From assembly GCA_964420325.1 (NCBI GenBank), contig CAYQSU010000040.1, positions 1 through 31,284 of the forward strand: a stretch of DNA of 31,284 bases, read 5' to 3'. This DNA is from CAYQSU01 sp964420325 (GTDB lineage: Bacteria > Pseudomonadota > Alphaproteobacteria > Rhodospirillales > Defluviicoccaceae). The notes under the pieces were generated by a model, which searched no databases, was not told the origin of the DNA, and was given only the letters and a program-made list of their open reading frames with translations. How positions within the stretch are numbered: the first letter of the stretch is position 1; every line of letters starts with the position of its first letter. The position numbers and the translations under genes were made by a program. Positions 7,914-14,249 of this stretch are shown here, one piece after another.

Positions 7914-7927
7914 TTGACGGCCGTCAA
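7914..7927. promoter_or_regulatory. FNR/NNR-type operator shared by nnrS and a small membrane-protein gene
   Basis: TTGACGGCCGTCAA is a fully palindromic 14-mer in the divergent gap. Leftward, a TCTGAT -10-like hexamer (7891 to 7886, minus strand) sits at the right distance for nnrS. Rightward, GATCAT (7951-7956) is a weaker match for the gene at 7978. One dimer at -41.5 could serve both promoters. Confidence 0.83.
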
Positions 7928-7977
7928 GGAGCCTGCGCAGGGTGCGGGGCGATCATCGCCGCAAACGGAAGGACCGA

Positions 7978-8160
7978 ATGCGGGTTCTCTATTTCCTCGC
8001 CGCCGGCATCGTTCTCTACTTCGCTGCCGATCGCATTCTCGACCTCATCGAACGCTTCCGCGGCGAGCGGTTCGAGCAGCGGACGATCGTCTTCTTCTTC
8101 ATTCTCCTGGGCCTCGGGCTGATCACCTTCCCCATGCTCGACCGCGTGCTGGGTCCGTGA
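7978..8160 (+). CDS. Small two-helix membrane protein of unknown function
   Basis: This is a 60-residue protein with two hydrophobic segments (about 3-18 and 37-53) separated by a charged stretch, DLIERFRGERFEQRT. ATG 7978 is preceded by GGAAGGA (7967-7973) at ideal spacing, and an FNR-type box lies about 50 bp upstream, so it appears to be an expressed, NO- or oxygen-regulated gene rather than a chance frame. It ends 13 bp before the next FNR-type box and so forms its own short transcription unit or reads into the NO-reductase operon. I do not recognise the family. A role as an accessory or regulatory micropeptide for one of the membrane enzymes nearby is possible but unproven. Confidence 0.75.
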   Translation: MRVLYFLAAGIVLYFAADRILDLIERFRGERFEQRTIVFFFILLGLGLITFPMLDRVLGP

Positions 8161-8173
8161 ACACGCCCCCAGC

Positions 8174-8187
8174 TTGACTAAGGTCAA
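8174..8187 (+). promoter_or_regulatory. FNR/NNR-type operator of the NO-reductase operon
   Basis: TTGACTAAGGTCAA is a perfect TTGAC-N4-GTCAA box centred at 8180.5. A TATCGT -10-like hexamer at 8211-8216 gives a start site near 8222 and class II geometry. The leader to the first gene (ATG 8300) is about 78 nt. Confidence 0.87.
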
Positions 8188-8299
8188 AGACCCACATCGT
8201 GGGCGGTCCCTATCGTCTGCCAAGGCCACCAGGGCCTCTTCTGCTCCGTCGGAGGATTTCGGCCGGGCCGACACTCGAGGTAAGGAGGACAGGCGACCC

Positions 8300-8494
8300 A
8301 TGGCAACCCAGAAGAAGGCTCCCGAAAGCCCGACCCGCAGAGGCGAAGGCGGGGAGGACGAGGAGCGCATCCCATTCATGCAAAACCTCTTGGACAACCC
8401 CTTCATTCTGCTGTTCATCGGTGTCGCCGTGCCGGCGGTCCTGTACACGATCTGGGGGATCATGGACATCGTCCAGATCCCGATCGCGAGATAG
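8300..8494 (+). CDS. Small single-helix membrane protein of the NO-reductase operon
   Basis: This 64-residue protein has a polar, charged N-terminal third (residues about 3-28, rich in Lys, Arg and Glu) and one membrane helix (about 36-58, NPFILLFIGVAVPAVLYTIWG). ATG 8300 is set by TAAGGAGG at 8281-8288; longer reading upstream would begin inside the FNR-type box. It is the first gene of the operon and lies 9 bp before the CuA subunit. By position and size it could be a small structural or assembly subunit of the heme-copper complex, like the small single-helix subunits of other oxidases. No specific family was recognised. Confidence 0.8.
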   Translation: MATQKKAPESPTRRGEGGEDEERIPFMQNLLDNPFILLFIGVAVPAVLYTIWGIMDIVQIPIAR

Positions 8495-8503
8495 GAGGCG
8501 GCG

Positions 8504-9046
8504 ATGGCGATCACACCGCCCGAAGCACGGATCTGGTGGAAGGAGCCGCTCCACAGGTTCGAACTGATCTGGATCATCGTCGCCTTTCTGTGGGGCGTGG
8601 TGATGTTCATGACCATGGTCTGGTGGCACATCACCGGCGACCAGAACCTGTCGAACGAGGCCTACCGCGTCTACCCCGACCAGTACGCCGAAAAGGTCGA
8701 GGCCTGGGCGGCGGAGCACACGGTTCGCGAGGAAGGCGGAACCGGGATTCCGGTGGTGCGTCCGCCGGCCGGCGGCGATGCCTACCTGATCGGGCGTCTG
8801 TGGGAGTGGTGGCCGATCCTGGAGCTGCAGAAGGGCCAGAGCTACCGGCTGCACCTGTCGTCGCTGGACTGGCAGCATGGCTTCTCGCTGCAGCCGACCA
8901 ACATCAACATCCAGGTCCATCCCTACTACGAGATGGTAATCACGATCACGCCGACCGAGGCCGGCGAGTTCGGCGTCGTCTGCAACGAGTACTGCGGCAT
9001 CGGCCACCACCAGATGGTCGGCAAGATCTACGTGGTGGAGAGATAG
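8504..9046 (+). CDS. Heme-copper oxidoreductase subunit II with CuA site (NO-reductase type, NorS-like)
   Basis: This is a 180-residue membrane-anchored electron-entry subunit. One helix (about 21-43) anchors a periplasmic cupredoxin domain. The binuclear CuA ligands are intact: His125 (WQHGFS), Cys160, Glu162 (backbone), Cys164, His168 and Met171 in VCNEYCGIGHHQM. It would receive electrons from a periplasmic cytochrome c or cupredoxin and pass them to subunit I. It is shorter than usual cytochrome-oxidase subunit II (one rather than two helices). GGAGG at 8494-8498 sets the start at 8504. The gene is followed after 9 bp by subunit I. Its partner's altered active site argues for NO rather than O2 as substrate; it resembles NorS of the sNOR group, or the equivalent eNOR subunit. 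Confidence 0.9.
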   Translation: MAITPPEARIWWKEPLHRFELIWIIVAFLWGVVMFMTMVWWHITGDQNLSNEAYRVYPDQYAEKVEAWAAEHTVREEGGTGIPVVRPPAGGDAYLIGRLWEWWPILELQKGQSYRLHLSSLDWQHGFSLQPTNINIQVHPYYEMVITITPTEAGEFGVVCNEYCGIGHHQMVGKIYVVER

Positions 9047-9055
9047 GGGGCGGCA

Positions 9056-10756
9056 ATGGCTGCAATGAGCGAGCTTTTCAGGACCTGTCCGGAAACCGGT
9101 CTCAAGGTCCACGGCCCGGCGGAGACGCTGATCAAGGCGAACGCCGTCGTCGCCGTGGTGTTTCTCGCCATCGGCGGGCTGTTCGGTCTGGTGGTGGCGC
9201 TGACGCGCTGGCAGGCGGTGCACCTGGTCGGGCCGGAATGGTTCTATCTGGCGCTGACCGCGCACGGCGCCGACGTGCTTCTGTTCTGGATCATCTTTTT
9301 CGAGATCGCCATCCTCTACTTCGCGTCCGCCGTGCTGCTCAACTGCCGACTGGCGACGCCGTGGCTGGCCTGGGTGGCCTTCGCCCTCATGCTGGGCGGG
9401 GCGCTGATGGCCAACGTCGCGGTGCTGCAGGGCGAGTCCAGCGTCATGTTCACCTCCTACGTGCCGATGCCGGCGGCTCCCCACTTCTATCTCGGTCTCA
9501 TTCTGTTCGCCGTGGGCGCCCTCGTCGCCGTGTTCATCTTCTTCGGAACCCTGGTGATCGCCAAGCAGGAGCGCACCTACGAGGGGTCGGTTCCGCTGGT
9601 CACGTTCGGTGCGATCGCCGCGGCGATCATCGCCGTCTACACCATCGCGTCGGGCGCGATCATCCTGATCCCGACATTCCTCTGGTCCATGGGCCTCATC
9701 GCCCACCTCGATTCGTTGATGTACAAGACGATCTGGTGGGGCATGGGCCATTCGTCGCAGCAGATCAACGTCTCCGCCCACGTCGCCGTCTGGTACGCGA
9801 TCGCCGCCATCGTGCTCGGGGCGAAGCCGCTGTCCGAGAAGGTGAGCCGGACCGCCTTTCTCCTCTACATCGCCTTCCTGCAACTCGCCTCGGCCCATCA
9901 TCTCCTCGTCGAGCCGGGGATCACCTCCGAGTTCAAGGTGTTCAACACCAGCTACGCCATCTACCTCGCGGTGCTGGGCAGCATGATCCACGGCCTGAGC
10001 ATTCCCGGCGCGATCGAGGCGGCGCAGCGGCGCAACGGCTTCACCGAGGGCCTGTTCGGCTGGCTGAGACGGGCGCCGTGGGGCAACCCGGCGTTCTCCG
10101 GGCTGGCCATGTCGATCATCATGTTCGGCTTCCTCGGCGGCATCTCGGGCGTCGTCCTAGGCACCGAGCAGATCAACATCCTGATGCACAACACCCTCTA
10201 TGTTCCGGGGCATTTCCACGGCACGGTCGTCGCCGGCACCACGCTCGCCTTCATGGCGCTGACCTACCTCCTGATCCCGCTCGTCTGGCGCCGCGAGTTG
10301 GTGCTGCCGACGTGGGCGAAGTGGCAGCCCTACCTGTTCGGCATCGGCGCCATGGGCATCTCCCTGTTCATGATGGGGGCGGGGACGCTCGGCGTGTCGC
10401 GGCGTCACTGGGACATCACCTTCTCCGACGCCCCGATCGCCTTCGACTATCCGCCGGCGGCGTTCATGATGCTGGCCCTCAACGGCCTGTTCGCGATCAT
10501 CGCCTCGCTCGGCGGCATCATGTACATCGTCGTCGTCGTCGGCTCCGTCCTGTTCGGCAAGAAGCGGGGCGAGGTCGAGATGAAGGCCAACCCCGTGGTG
10601 TATCAGGGCGGTGGCGCGGCCGTCGCCGCCTACGGCTCGGAAGCGGCGCTCCGGGTGCCCGGCACCCTCGTCCTGGTGGCGGTGTTCTTCACCGCCTTCG
10701 TACTGTACTATTACATCAACTGGAAGTTCCTGTCGGAAATCTGGCCGCTCAGCTGA
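9056..10756 (+). CDS. Heme-copper superfamily subunit I, probable CuA-type nitric oxide reductase (sNOR/eNOR-like, NorY-like)
   Basis: This is a 566-residue integral membrane protein with about 12-14 helices. Heme and metal ligands can be placed: His70 (TAHGADVLLFW, low-spin heme), His232 (WGMGHSSQQ, CuB or FeB), His281-His282 (ASAHHLL), and His386/His388 (VPGHFHGT, high-spin and low-spin hemes). The residue four after His232, which is the cross-linked Tyr in oxygen reductases (H-P-E-V-Y) and Glu in cNOR, is Gln236 here. Loss of that tyrosine is a hallmark of the NO-reducing branches of the superfamily. The neighbours (CuA subunit, SenC, denitrification genes, FNR-type box) support 2 NO to N2O at the inner membrane. 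The gene order resembles norSY-senC of ammonia oxidisers. Exact assignment to sNOR, eNOR or another branch needs a tree. Confidence 0.88.
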   Translation: MAAMSELFRTCPETGLKVHGPAETLIKANAVVAVVFLAIGGLFGLVVALTRWQAVHLVGPEWFYLALTAHGADVLLFWIIFFEIAILYFASAVLLNCRLATPWLAWVAFALMLGGALMANVAVLQGESSVMFTSYVPMPAAPHFYLGLILFAVGALVAVFIFFGTLVIAKQERTYEGSVPLVTFGAIAAAIIAVYTIASGAIILIPTFLWSMGLIAHLDSLMYKTIWWGMGHSSQQINVSAHVAVWYAIAAIVLGAKPLSEKVSRTAFLLYIAFLQLASAHHLLVEPGITSEFKVFNTSYAIYLAVLGSMIHGLSIPGAIEAAQRRNGFTEGLFGWLRRAPWGNPAFSGLAMSIIMFGFLGGISGVVLGTEQINILMHNTLYVPGHFHGTVVAGTTLAFMALTYLLIPLVWRRELVLPTWAKWQPYLFGIGAMGISLFMMGAGTLGVSRRHWDITFSDAPIAFDYPPAAFMMLALNGLFAIIASLGGIMYIVVVVGSVLFGKKRGEVEMKANPVVYQGGGAAVAAYGSEAALRVPGTLVLVAVFFTAFVLYYYINWKFLSEIWPLS

Positions 10757-10762
10757 CCGCTT

Positions 10763-10796
10763 GCCGGGAGCCGCGCCCGCTGATGCGGCTCCCGGC
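10763..10796 (+). other. Intercistronic hairpin between subunit I and SenC
   Basis: A perfect 12-bp inverted repeat (GCCGGGAGCCGC at 10763-10774 and GCGGCTCCCGGC at 10785-10796) encloses a 10-nt loop. It begins 6 bp after the subunit I stop. No U-tract follows, so it is more likely an mRNA 3'-end stabiliser or partial attenuator than a full terminator. It could set more subunit I-II mRNA than downstream mRNA. Confidence 0.65.
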
Positions 10797-10836
10797 CGAA
10801 CGGCGGGCTCCTGCAACCCGGAGAGTCTTCTTTCTC

Positions 10837-11721
10837 ATGCCACCGACCGTCGCGCCTTACCGAGCGAGTGGAAGCCGAGGGGTGCGGTGCGCAACGCCGG
10901 CCTCGCTGCGGGCGCGGCGCCTCCTCCACGGCCTCGTCGCGGCCCTGCCGGTCGTTGTCGTCCTCGCGACCACGGCGCACGCCGAGCGGTCGCGCCTTGA
11001 CGATGCCTCCGCCCTCGCGCTCAGCCAGGACGCGATCGGCCGCGAGGTTGCAGACCATGGCTTCATCAACGCCCACAATCGCAGCGTCAGGCTCTCGGAC
11101 TACCGGGGGAAGCCGCTGGTGGTCAGCCTGATCTACACGAGCTGCTCGGACATCTGTCCCGTCATCTCGGAAACGCTTTCCCGCGCCGTCCGGGTCGGCC
11201 GCGATGCACTCGGCGGGGAGAGCTTCCACGTCGTCACCGTCGGCTTCGATGCGCGCTACGACACGCCCGCGCGCATGCGGGCTTATGCGCGCGCACGGGG
11301 CGTCGACGCAAAGGGCTGGGACTTCCTCTCCGCCGACGGCGATACCGTCGACCGGCTGGCCGCCGACCTCGGGTTCGTGTTCCTGCCCGGGCCGCAGGGA
11401 TTCGATCACATGGCGCAGACGACCGTCCTCGACGCCGAGGGCCGGGTCTATCGCCAGGTCTACGGCGACGTCTTCGAGGCGCCGGCGCTGGTCGAGCCGT
11501 TGAAGCAGCTCGTGTTCGGCCGCCGTGCCGATGCCGTCAGCCTGGAGGGGATCATCAACAAGGTGCGGCTCATCTGCACCATCTACGATGCATCGAGCGG
11601 ACGCTATCGCTTCGACTATTCGATCTTCGCCATGATCGCGGGCGGCGGCCTCAGTCTGGCCTCGATCGGCTTCGTCACGATTCGCGCCTGGATGCGGACG
11701 CGGCGCCTCCAACCCCGTTAG
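10837..11721 (+). CDS. SCO1/SenC family copper chaperone
   Basis: This is a 294-residue envelope protein with a thioredoxin-like fold. An N-terminal signal or anchor helix (about 31-48, ending TAHA) precedes the SCO domain. The copper-binding Cys103-x3-Cys107 (TSCSDICP) and His191 (FDHMAQTTVLDAEG) are present. A C-terminal helix (about 265-285) makes it probably bitopic. SCO/SenC proteins deliver copper to CuA or CuB; here the likely target is the CuA subunit three genes upstream, as in norSY-senC clusters. ATG 10837, preceded by GGAGAG (10820-10825), is chosen because the earlier ATG at 10783 lies inside the hairpin. The long C-terminal tail after the SCO domain is unusual. Confidence 0.88.
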   Translation: MPPTVAPYRASGSRGVRCATPASLRARRLLHGLVAALPVVVVLATTAHAERSRLDDASALALSQDAIGREVADHGFINAHNRSVRLSDYRGKPLVVSLIYTSCSDICPVISETLSRAVRVGRDALGGESFHVVTVGFDARYDTPARMRAYARARGVDAKGWDFLSADGDTVDRLAADLGFVFLPGPQGFDHMAQTTVLDAEGRVYRQVYGDVFEAPALVEPLKQLVFGRRADAVSLEGIINKVRLICTIYDASSGRYRFDYSIFAMIAGGGLSLASIGFVTIRAWMRTRRLQPR

Positions 11722-11753
11722 CCCGGCAGCCAGCCCCAACGCGAGAACGCACG

Positions 11754-13322
11754 TTGAACGCCATCAGGATCCCCCTCCGCTACGCCTTCATGTGGTGCGA
11801 AGGCTGGCTCGACCGGATCTTCGGCACCCGGTGGAACCCGTTCTATTCCCTGGGGGCGCTCGGCTTCTACTTCTTCTGGATCGTCGCCGTCAGCGGCATC
11901 TACATCTACATCTTCTTCGACACCGGCATCACCGCTGCCTACGAGTCGGTCGAGTACATCACCCACGAGCAGTGGTGGCTCGCCGGGGTGATGCGGAGCC
12001 TGCACCGCTATGCGTCGGACGGCCTGATCCTCATCATCGGCGCCCACGTCGTCCGCGAGTTCGCGTTCGACCGCTACCGGGGTGCCCGCTGGTTCTCGTG
12101 GGTGATCGGCGTTCCCTTGATCTCGCTGACCTTCGTCGCCGGCATCTCCGGCTACTGGCTGGTGTGGGACAAGCTCGCCCAGTACGTCGCCGAGGCGACC
12201 GCCGAATGGCTCGACTGGCTGCCCATCTTCGGGCCTCCGATCGCGCGCAACTTCCTCGCGCCGAGCTACCTCGACAACCGCTTCTTCACGCTGATGCTGT
12301 TCATTCACATCGCCGTGCCGCTGATGATGCTGTTCATCATGTGGTTCCACATGCAGCGGGTGGCGAAGCCGCGGATGAACCCGCCGCTGGGCCTGGCCAT
12401 CGGCACCCTGGTGTCGCTGACGGTCTTGAGCCTGATCTATCCGGCGGTGAGCCAGGGGCCGGCCAACCTCGCCGAGGTCCCGTCGCCGGTGCGCCTCGAC
12501 TGGTATTACCTGGTCATCTATCCCTTGATCGACCTGTGGGGCGCGGGGCCGATGTGGGTGGTGTCCGTGGTCGGCACCTTCGTCCTGTTCCTGATGCCGT
12601 GGCTGCCGCCGCGGAAGGAGAAGGCGATCGCCAGGGTCAGCCTGGACAACTGCAACGGCTGCACGCGGTGCGCCGCCGATTGCCCGTACGGCGCCATCGC
12701 GATGTCGCGCCGCAGCGACGGCAAGCCCTTCGAGCAGGAGGCGGTGGTGCGCCCGTCGCTCTGCGTCTCCTGCGGCATCTGCGCCGGCGCCTGTCCGACC
12801 TCGACGCCGTTCCGCCGTGCGAGCGAGTTCGTTCCCGGGATCGACCTGGGCTGGCTGCCGCTGGCGGCCGTCCGCGAGCAGGTCCACGCGGTCGCCGGCC
12901 GGCTCTCCGGCACCAACCGCGTCATCGTCTTCGGCTGCGATCACGGGGCGCGGGTCGAGAAGCTCGACAGCGTCGATGTCGGCAGCGTGCGCCTGCCGTG
13001 CACCGGCATGCTGCCGCCGCCGTTCATCGACTACGTGCTCAGCCGGCGTCTCGCCGACGGCATCGTCGTCACCGGGTGCCGGGACGGCGAGTGCAACTAT
13101 CGCCTCGGGCCGACGTGGACGGATCTGCGCATCGACGGCGAACGTGATCCGCGCCTGCGCGAGCGCGTGCCGCGGCAGCGGATCGCCCGGATCTGGGCGG
13201 CGCCGACCGACTGGCGTGCGCTCGCCCGCGCGGTCCGCGAGCTTCAGGCGCGGCTCGAGGCCGAGAGCGACGCCGAGCCGCCGCCCGGCAGGGAAGCGCC
13301 GAAGGAGGCGGCGGCGGAATGA
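11754..13322 (+). CDS. Cytochrome b - 2[4Fe-4S] ferredoxin - MvhD-like fusion protein
   Basis: This 522-residue three-part redox protein is an unusual fusion. Residues 1-285 are a cytochrome b/b6-like membrane domain with two bis-His heme pairs, His84-x13-His98 and His185-x13-His199, and an LDWYY stretch (248-252) where cytochrome b proteins carry PEWY near the quinol site. Residues 296-350 are a two-cluster ferredoxin (Cys300, 303, 306, 310 and 337, 340, 343, 347). Residues 388-455 resemble MvhD/FlpD, with FGC, LPC and GCRDGEC (Cys395, 416, 442, 447). The usual second Cys of the first MvhD pair is replaced (CDHG). The start is TTG 11754 with a weak ribosome-binding site. It plausibly moves electrons between the quinone pool and a cytoplasmic Fe-S partner or the NO reductase; no characterised equivalent is known to me. 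Confidence 0.85.
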   Translation: MNAIRIPLRYAFMWCEGWLDRIFGTRWNPFYSLGALGFYFFWIVAVSGIYIYIFFDTGITAAYESVEYITHEQWWLAGVMRSLHRYASDGLILIIGAHVVREFAFDRYRGARWFSWVIGVPLISLTFVAGISGYWLVWDKLAQYVAEATAEWLDWLPIFGPPIARNFLAPSYLDNRFFTLMLFIHIAVPLMMLFIMWFHMQRVAKPRMNPPLGLAIGTLVSLTVLSLIYPAVSQGPANLAEVPSPVRLDWYYLVIYPLIDLWGAGPMWVVSVVGTFVLFLMPWLPPRKEKAIARVSLDNCNGCTRCAADCPYGAIAMSRRSDGKPFEQEAVVRPSLCVSCGICAGACPTSTPFRRASEFVPGIDLGWLPLAAVREQVHAVAGRLSGTNRVIVFGCDHGARVEKLDSVDVGSVRLPCTGMLPPPFIDYVLSRRLADGIVVTGCRDGECNYRLGPTWTDLRIDGERDPRLRERVPRQRIARIWAAPTDWRALARAVRELQARLEAESDAEPPPGREAPKEAAAE

Positions 13323-13822
13323 CCCGGGTCGTGCGCTACGCCGGGCAGGCCCTCGTCTACGCGCTGATCGCCGCGGTGATCGGCTATTTCGCCAACGCGC
13401 CCGCGTACTCCCGCGTGCCGCCCGGGCAGGCACTGATCAAGCTCAGCTTCGCCCATGGCGCCCAGAAGGCGGGGGAATGCCGGCGGCTCTCCCGCGAGGA
13501 GCTGGAGCGGCTGCCGCCGAACATGCGGCGGCCCGTGGTGTGTCCCAGAGAGCGGCTGCCGGTGACCGTCGAGCTGGAGATCGACGGCGAGGTCCTGTAC
13601 GCTGCGACGCTGCCGCCGACGGGGCTTTCGGGGGACGGTCCGTCCCGGACCTATCGCCGGTTCGTCTTGCCCCCCGGGGACTACCGCGTGGTCGCCCGGC
13701 TTCGCGACACCGCGAGGACCGAGGGCTTCGACTACGAGACCGAGCGCGAGATCCGTCTCGAGGCCGGCCAAAGCCTGGCGATCGACTTCGACGCCTTCGG
13801 CGGCCGCTTCAGGTTCGAGTGA
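13319..13822 (+). CDS. Membrane-anchored envelope protein of unknown function
   Basis: This is a 167-residue protein with one N-terminal hydrophobic helix (about 8-27) that is either a signal anchor or an uncleaved signal. The rest is a polar domain rich in beta-type sequence (VTVELEIDGEVLYAATL, FVLPPGDYRVVARL), suggesting a small immunoglobulin-like or transthyretin-like fold outside the inner membrane. Two cysteines (GECRR and VVCPRER) could form a disulfide or bind metal. The ATGA overlap with the cytochrome b fusion implies coupled translation and shared function. The unassigned orf1 at the end of norSY-senC-orf1 clusters is a possible counterpart, but I cannot show homology by eye. Confidence 0.8.
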   Translation: MTRVVRYAGQALVYALIAAVIGYFANAPAYSRVPPGQALIKLSFAHGAQKAGECRRLSREELERLPPNMRRPVVCPRERLPVTVELEIDGEVLYAATLPPTGLSGDGPSRTYRRFVLPPGDYRVVARLRDTARTEGFDYETEREIRLEAGQSLAIDFDAFGGRFRFE

Positions 13823-13832
13823 GGGCCGTATC

Positions 13833-14249
13833 GTGGGCGAAACCTCGAAGCTTCCCCGGCTGGAATGGCGGGACGCCTTCTCGGTCGGCGTCGAGTCCAT
13901 CGACCACGAGCACCGGGAGCTGATCCGGCTCCTGAACTCGATCATCGATCGACTGGAGGAGGACGCCAAGGCGGACGACGTGGCCGACGTCCTCGGCGAG
14001 GTGCACAAGCAGATCAGCGCCCACTTCGCCCTCGAGGAGCAGATCATGCGGTCGCGCCGCTACGACCAGCTCCTGGATCACAAGGGTGACCACGAGCGGC
14101 TTCTCGACGACATCCGCGAGATCATGGATGCGTTCGACGACGGCAGCTTCGCCGACCGGCGGGAGGACCTGGCCCGGCGCCTGGTCGACTGGTTCCTCGT
14201 CCACTCCAAGACGCGGGACGCGCGGCTCCACCGCAAGCTCGGCCATTAG
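13833..14249 (+). CDS. Bacteriohemerythrin (last gene of the NO-reductase operon)
   Basis: This 138-residue di-iron protein has intact ligand motifs: SIDHEHREL, SAHFALEEQIM, LDHKGDHERLL, and FLVHSKTRDARL. It begins at GTG 13833, 10 bp after the previous stop, with GAGGG upstream, and yields the family-typical LEWRDAFSVGVESID N-terminus. It is most like the hemerythrin at 5841. It is the fourth hemerythrin in 10 kb and the only one in the NO-reductase operon, which strengthens the case that these proteins handle NO or residual oxygen. Its TAG overlaps the TAA of convergent nirX by three bases (14247-14248 shared core), leaving no room for a separate terminator. Confidence 0.91.
   Translation: MGETSKLPRLEWRDAFSVGVESIDHEHRELIRLLNSIIDRLEEDAKADDVADVLGEVHKQISAHFALEEQIMRSRRYDQLLDHKGDHERLLDDIREIMDAFDDGSFADRREDLARRLVDWFLVHSKTRDARLHRKLGH

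Noticed and set aside
7850..7927. TTG start for nnrS at 7927
   Set aside because: It lies inside the FNR-type palindrome and would precede the predicted transcription start, so it cannot be on the mRNA from that promoter.
9056..10756. Annotation as an aerobic cytochrome c oxidase subunit I
   Set aside because: The H-x3-Y active-site tyrosine is replaced by Gln and the operon sits in a nitrite/NO locus with an FNR-type promoter, so NO reductase is the better call.
8536..10836. Continuous plus-strand frame running through the CuA and subunit I genes into SenC
   Set aside because: Before the SenC signal peptide the translation is Arg/Gly/Pro-rich shadow sequence; the real gene in this frame starts near 10837.
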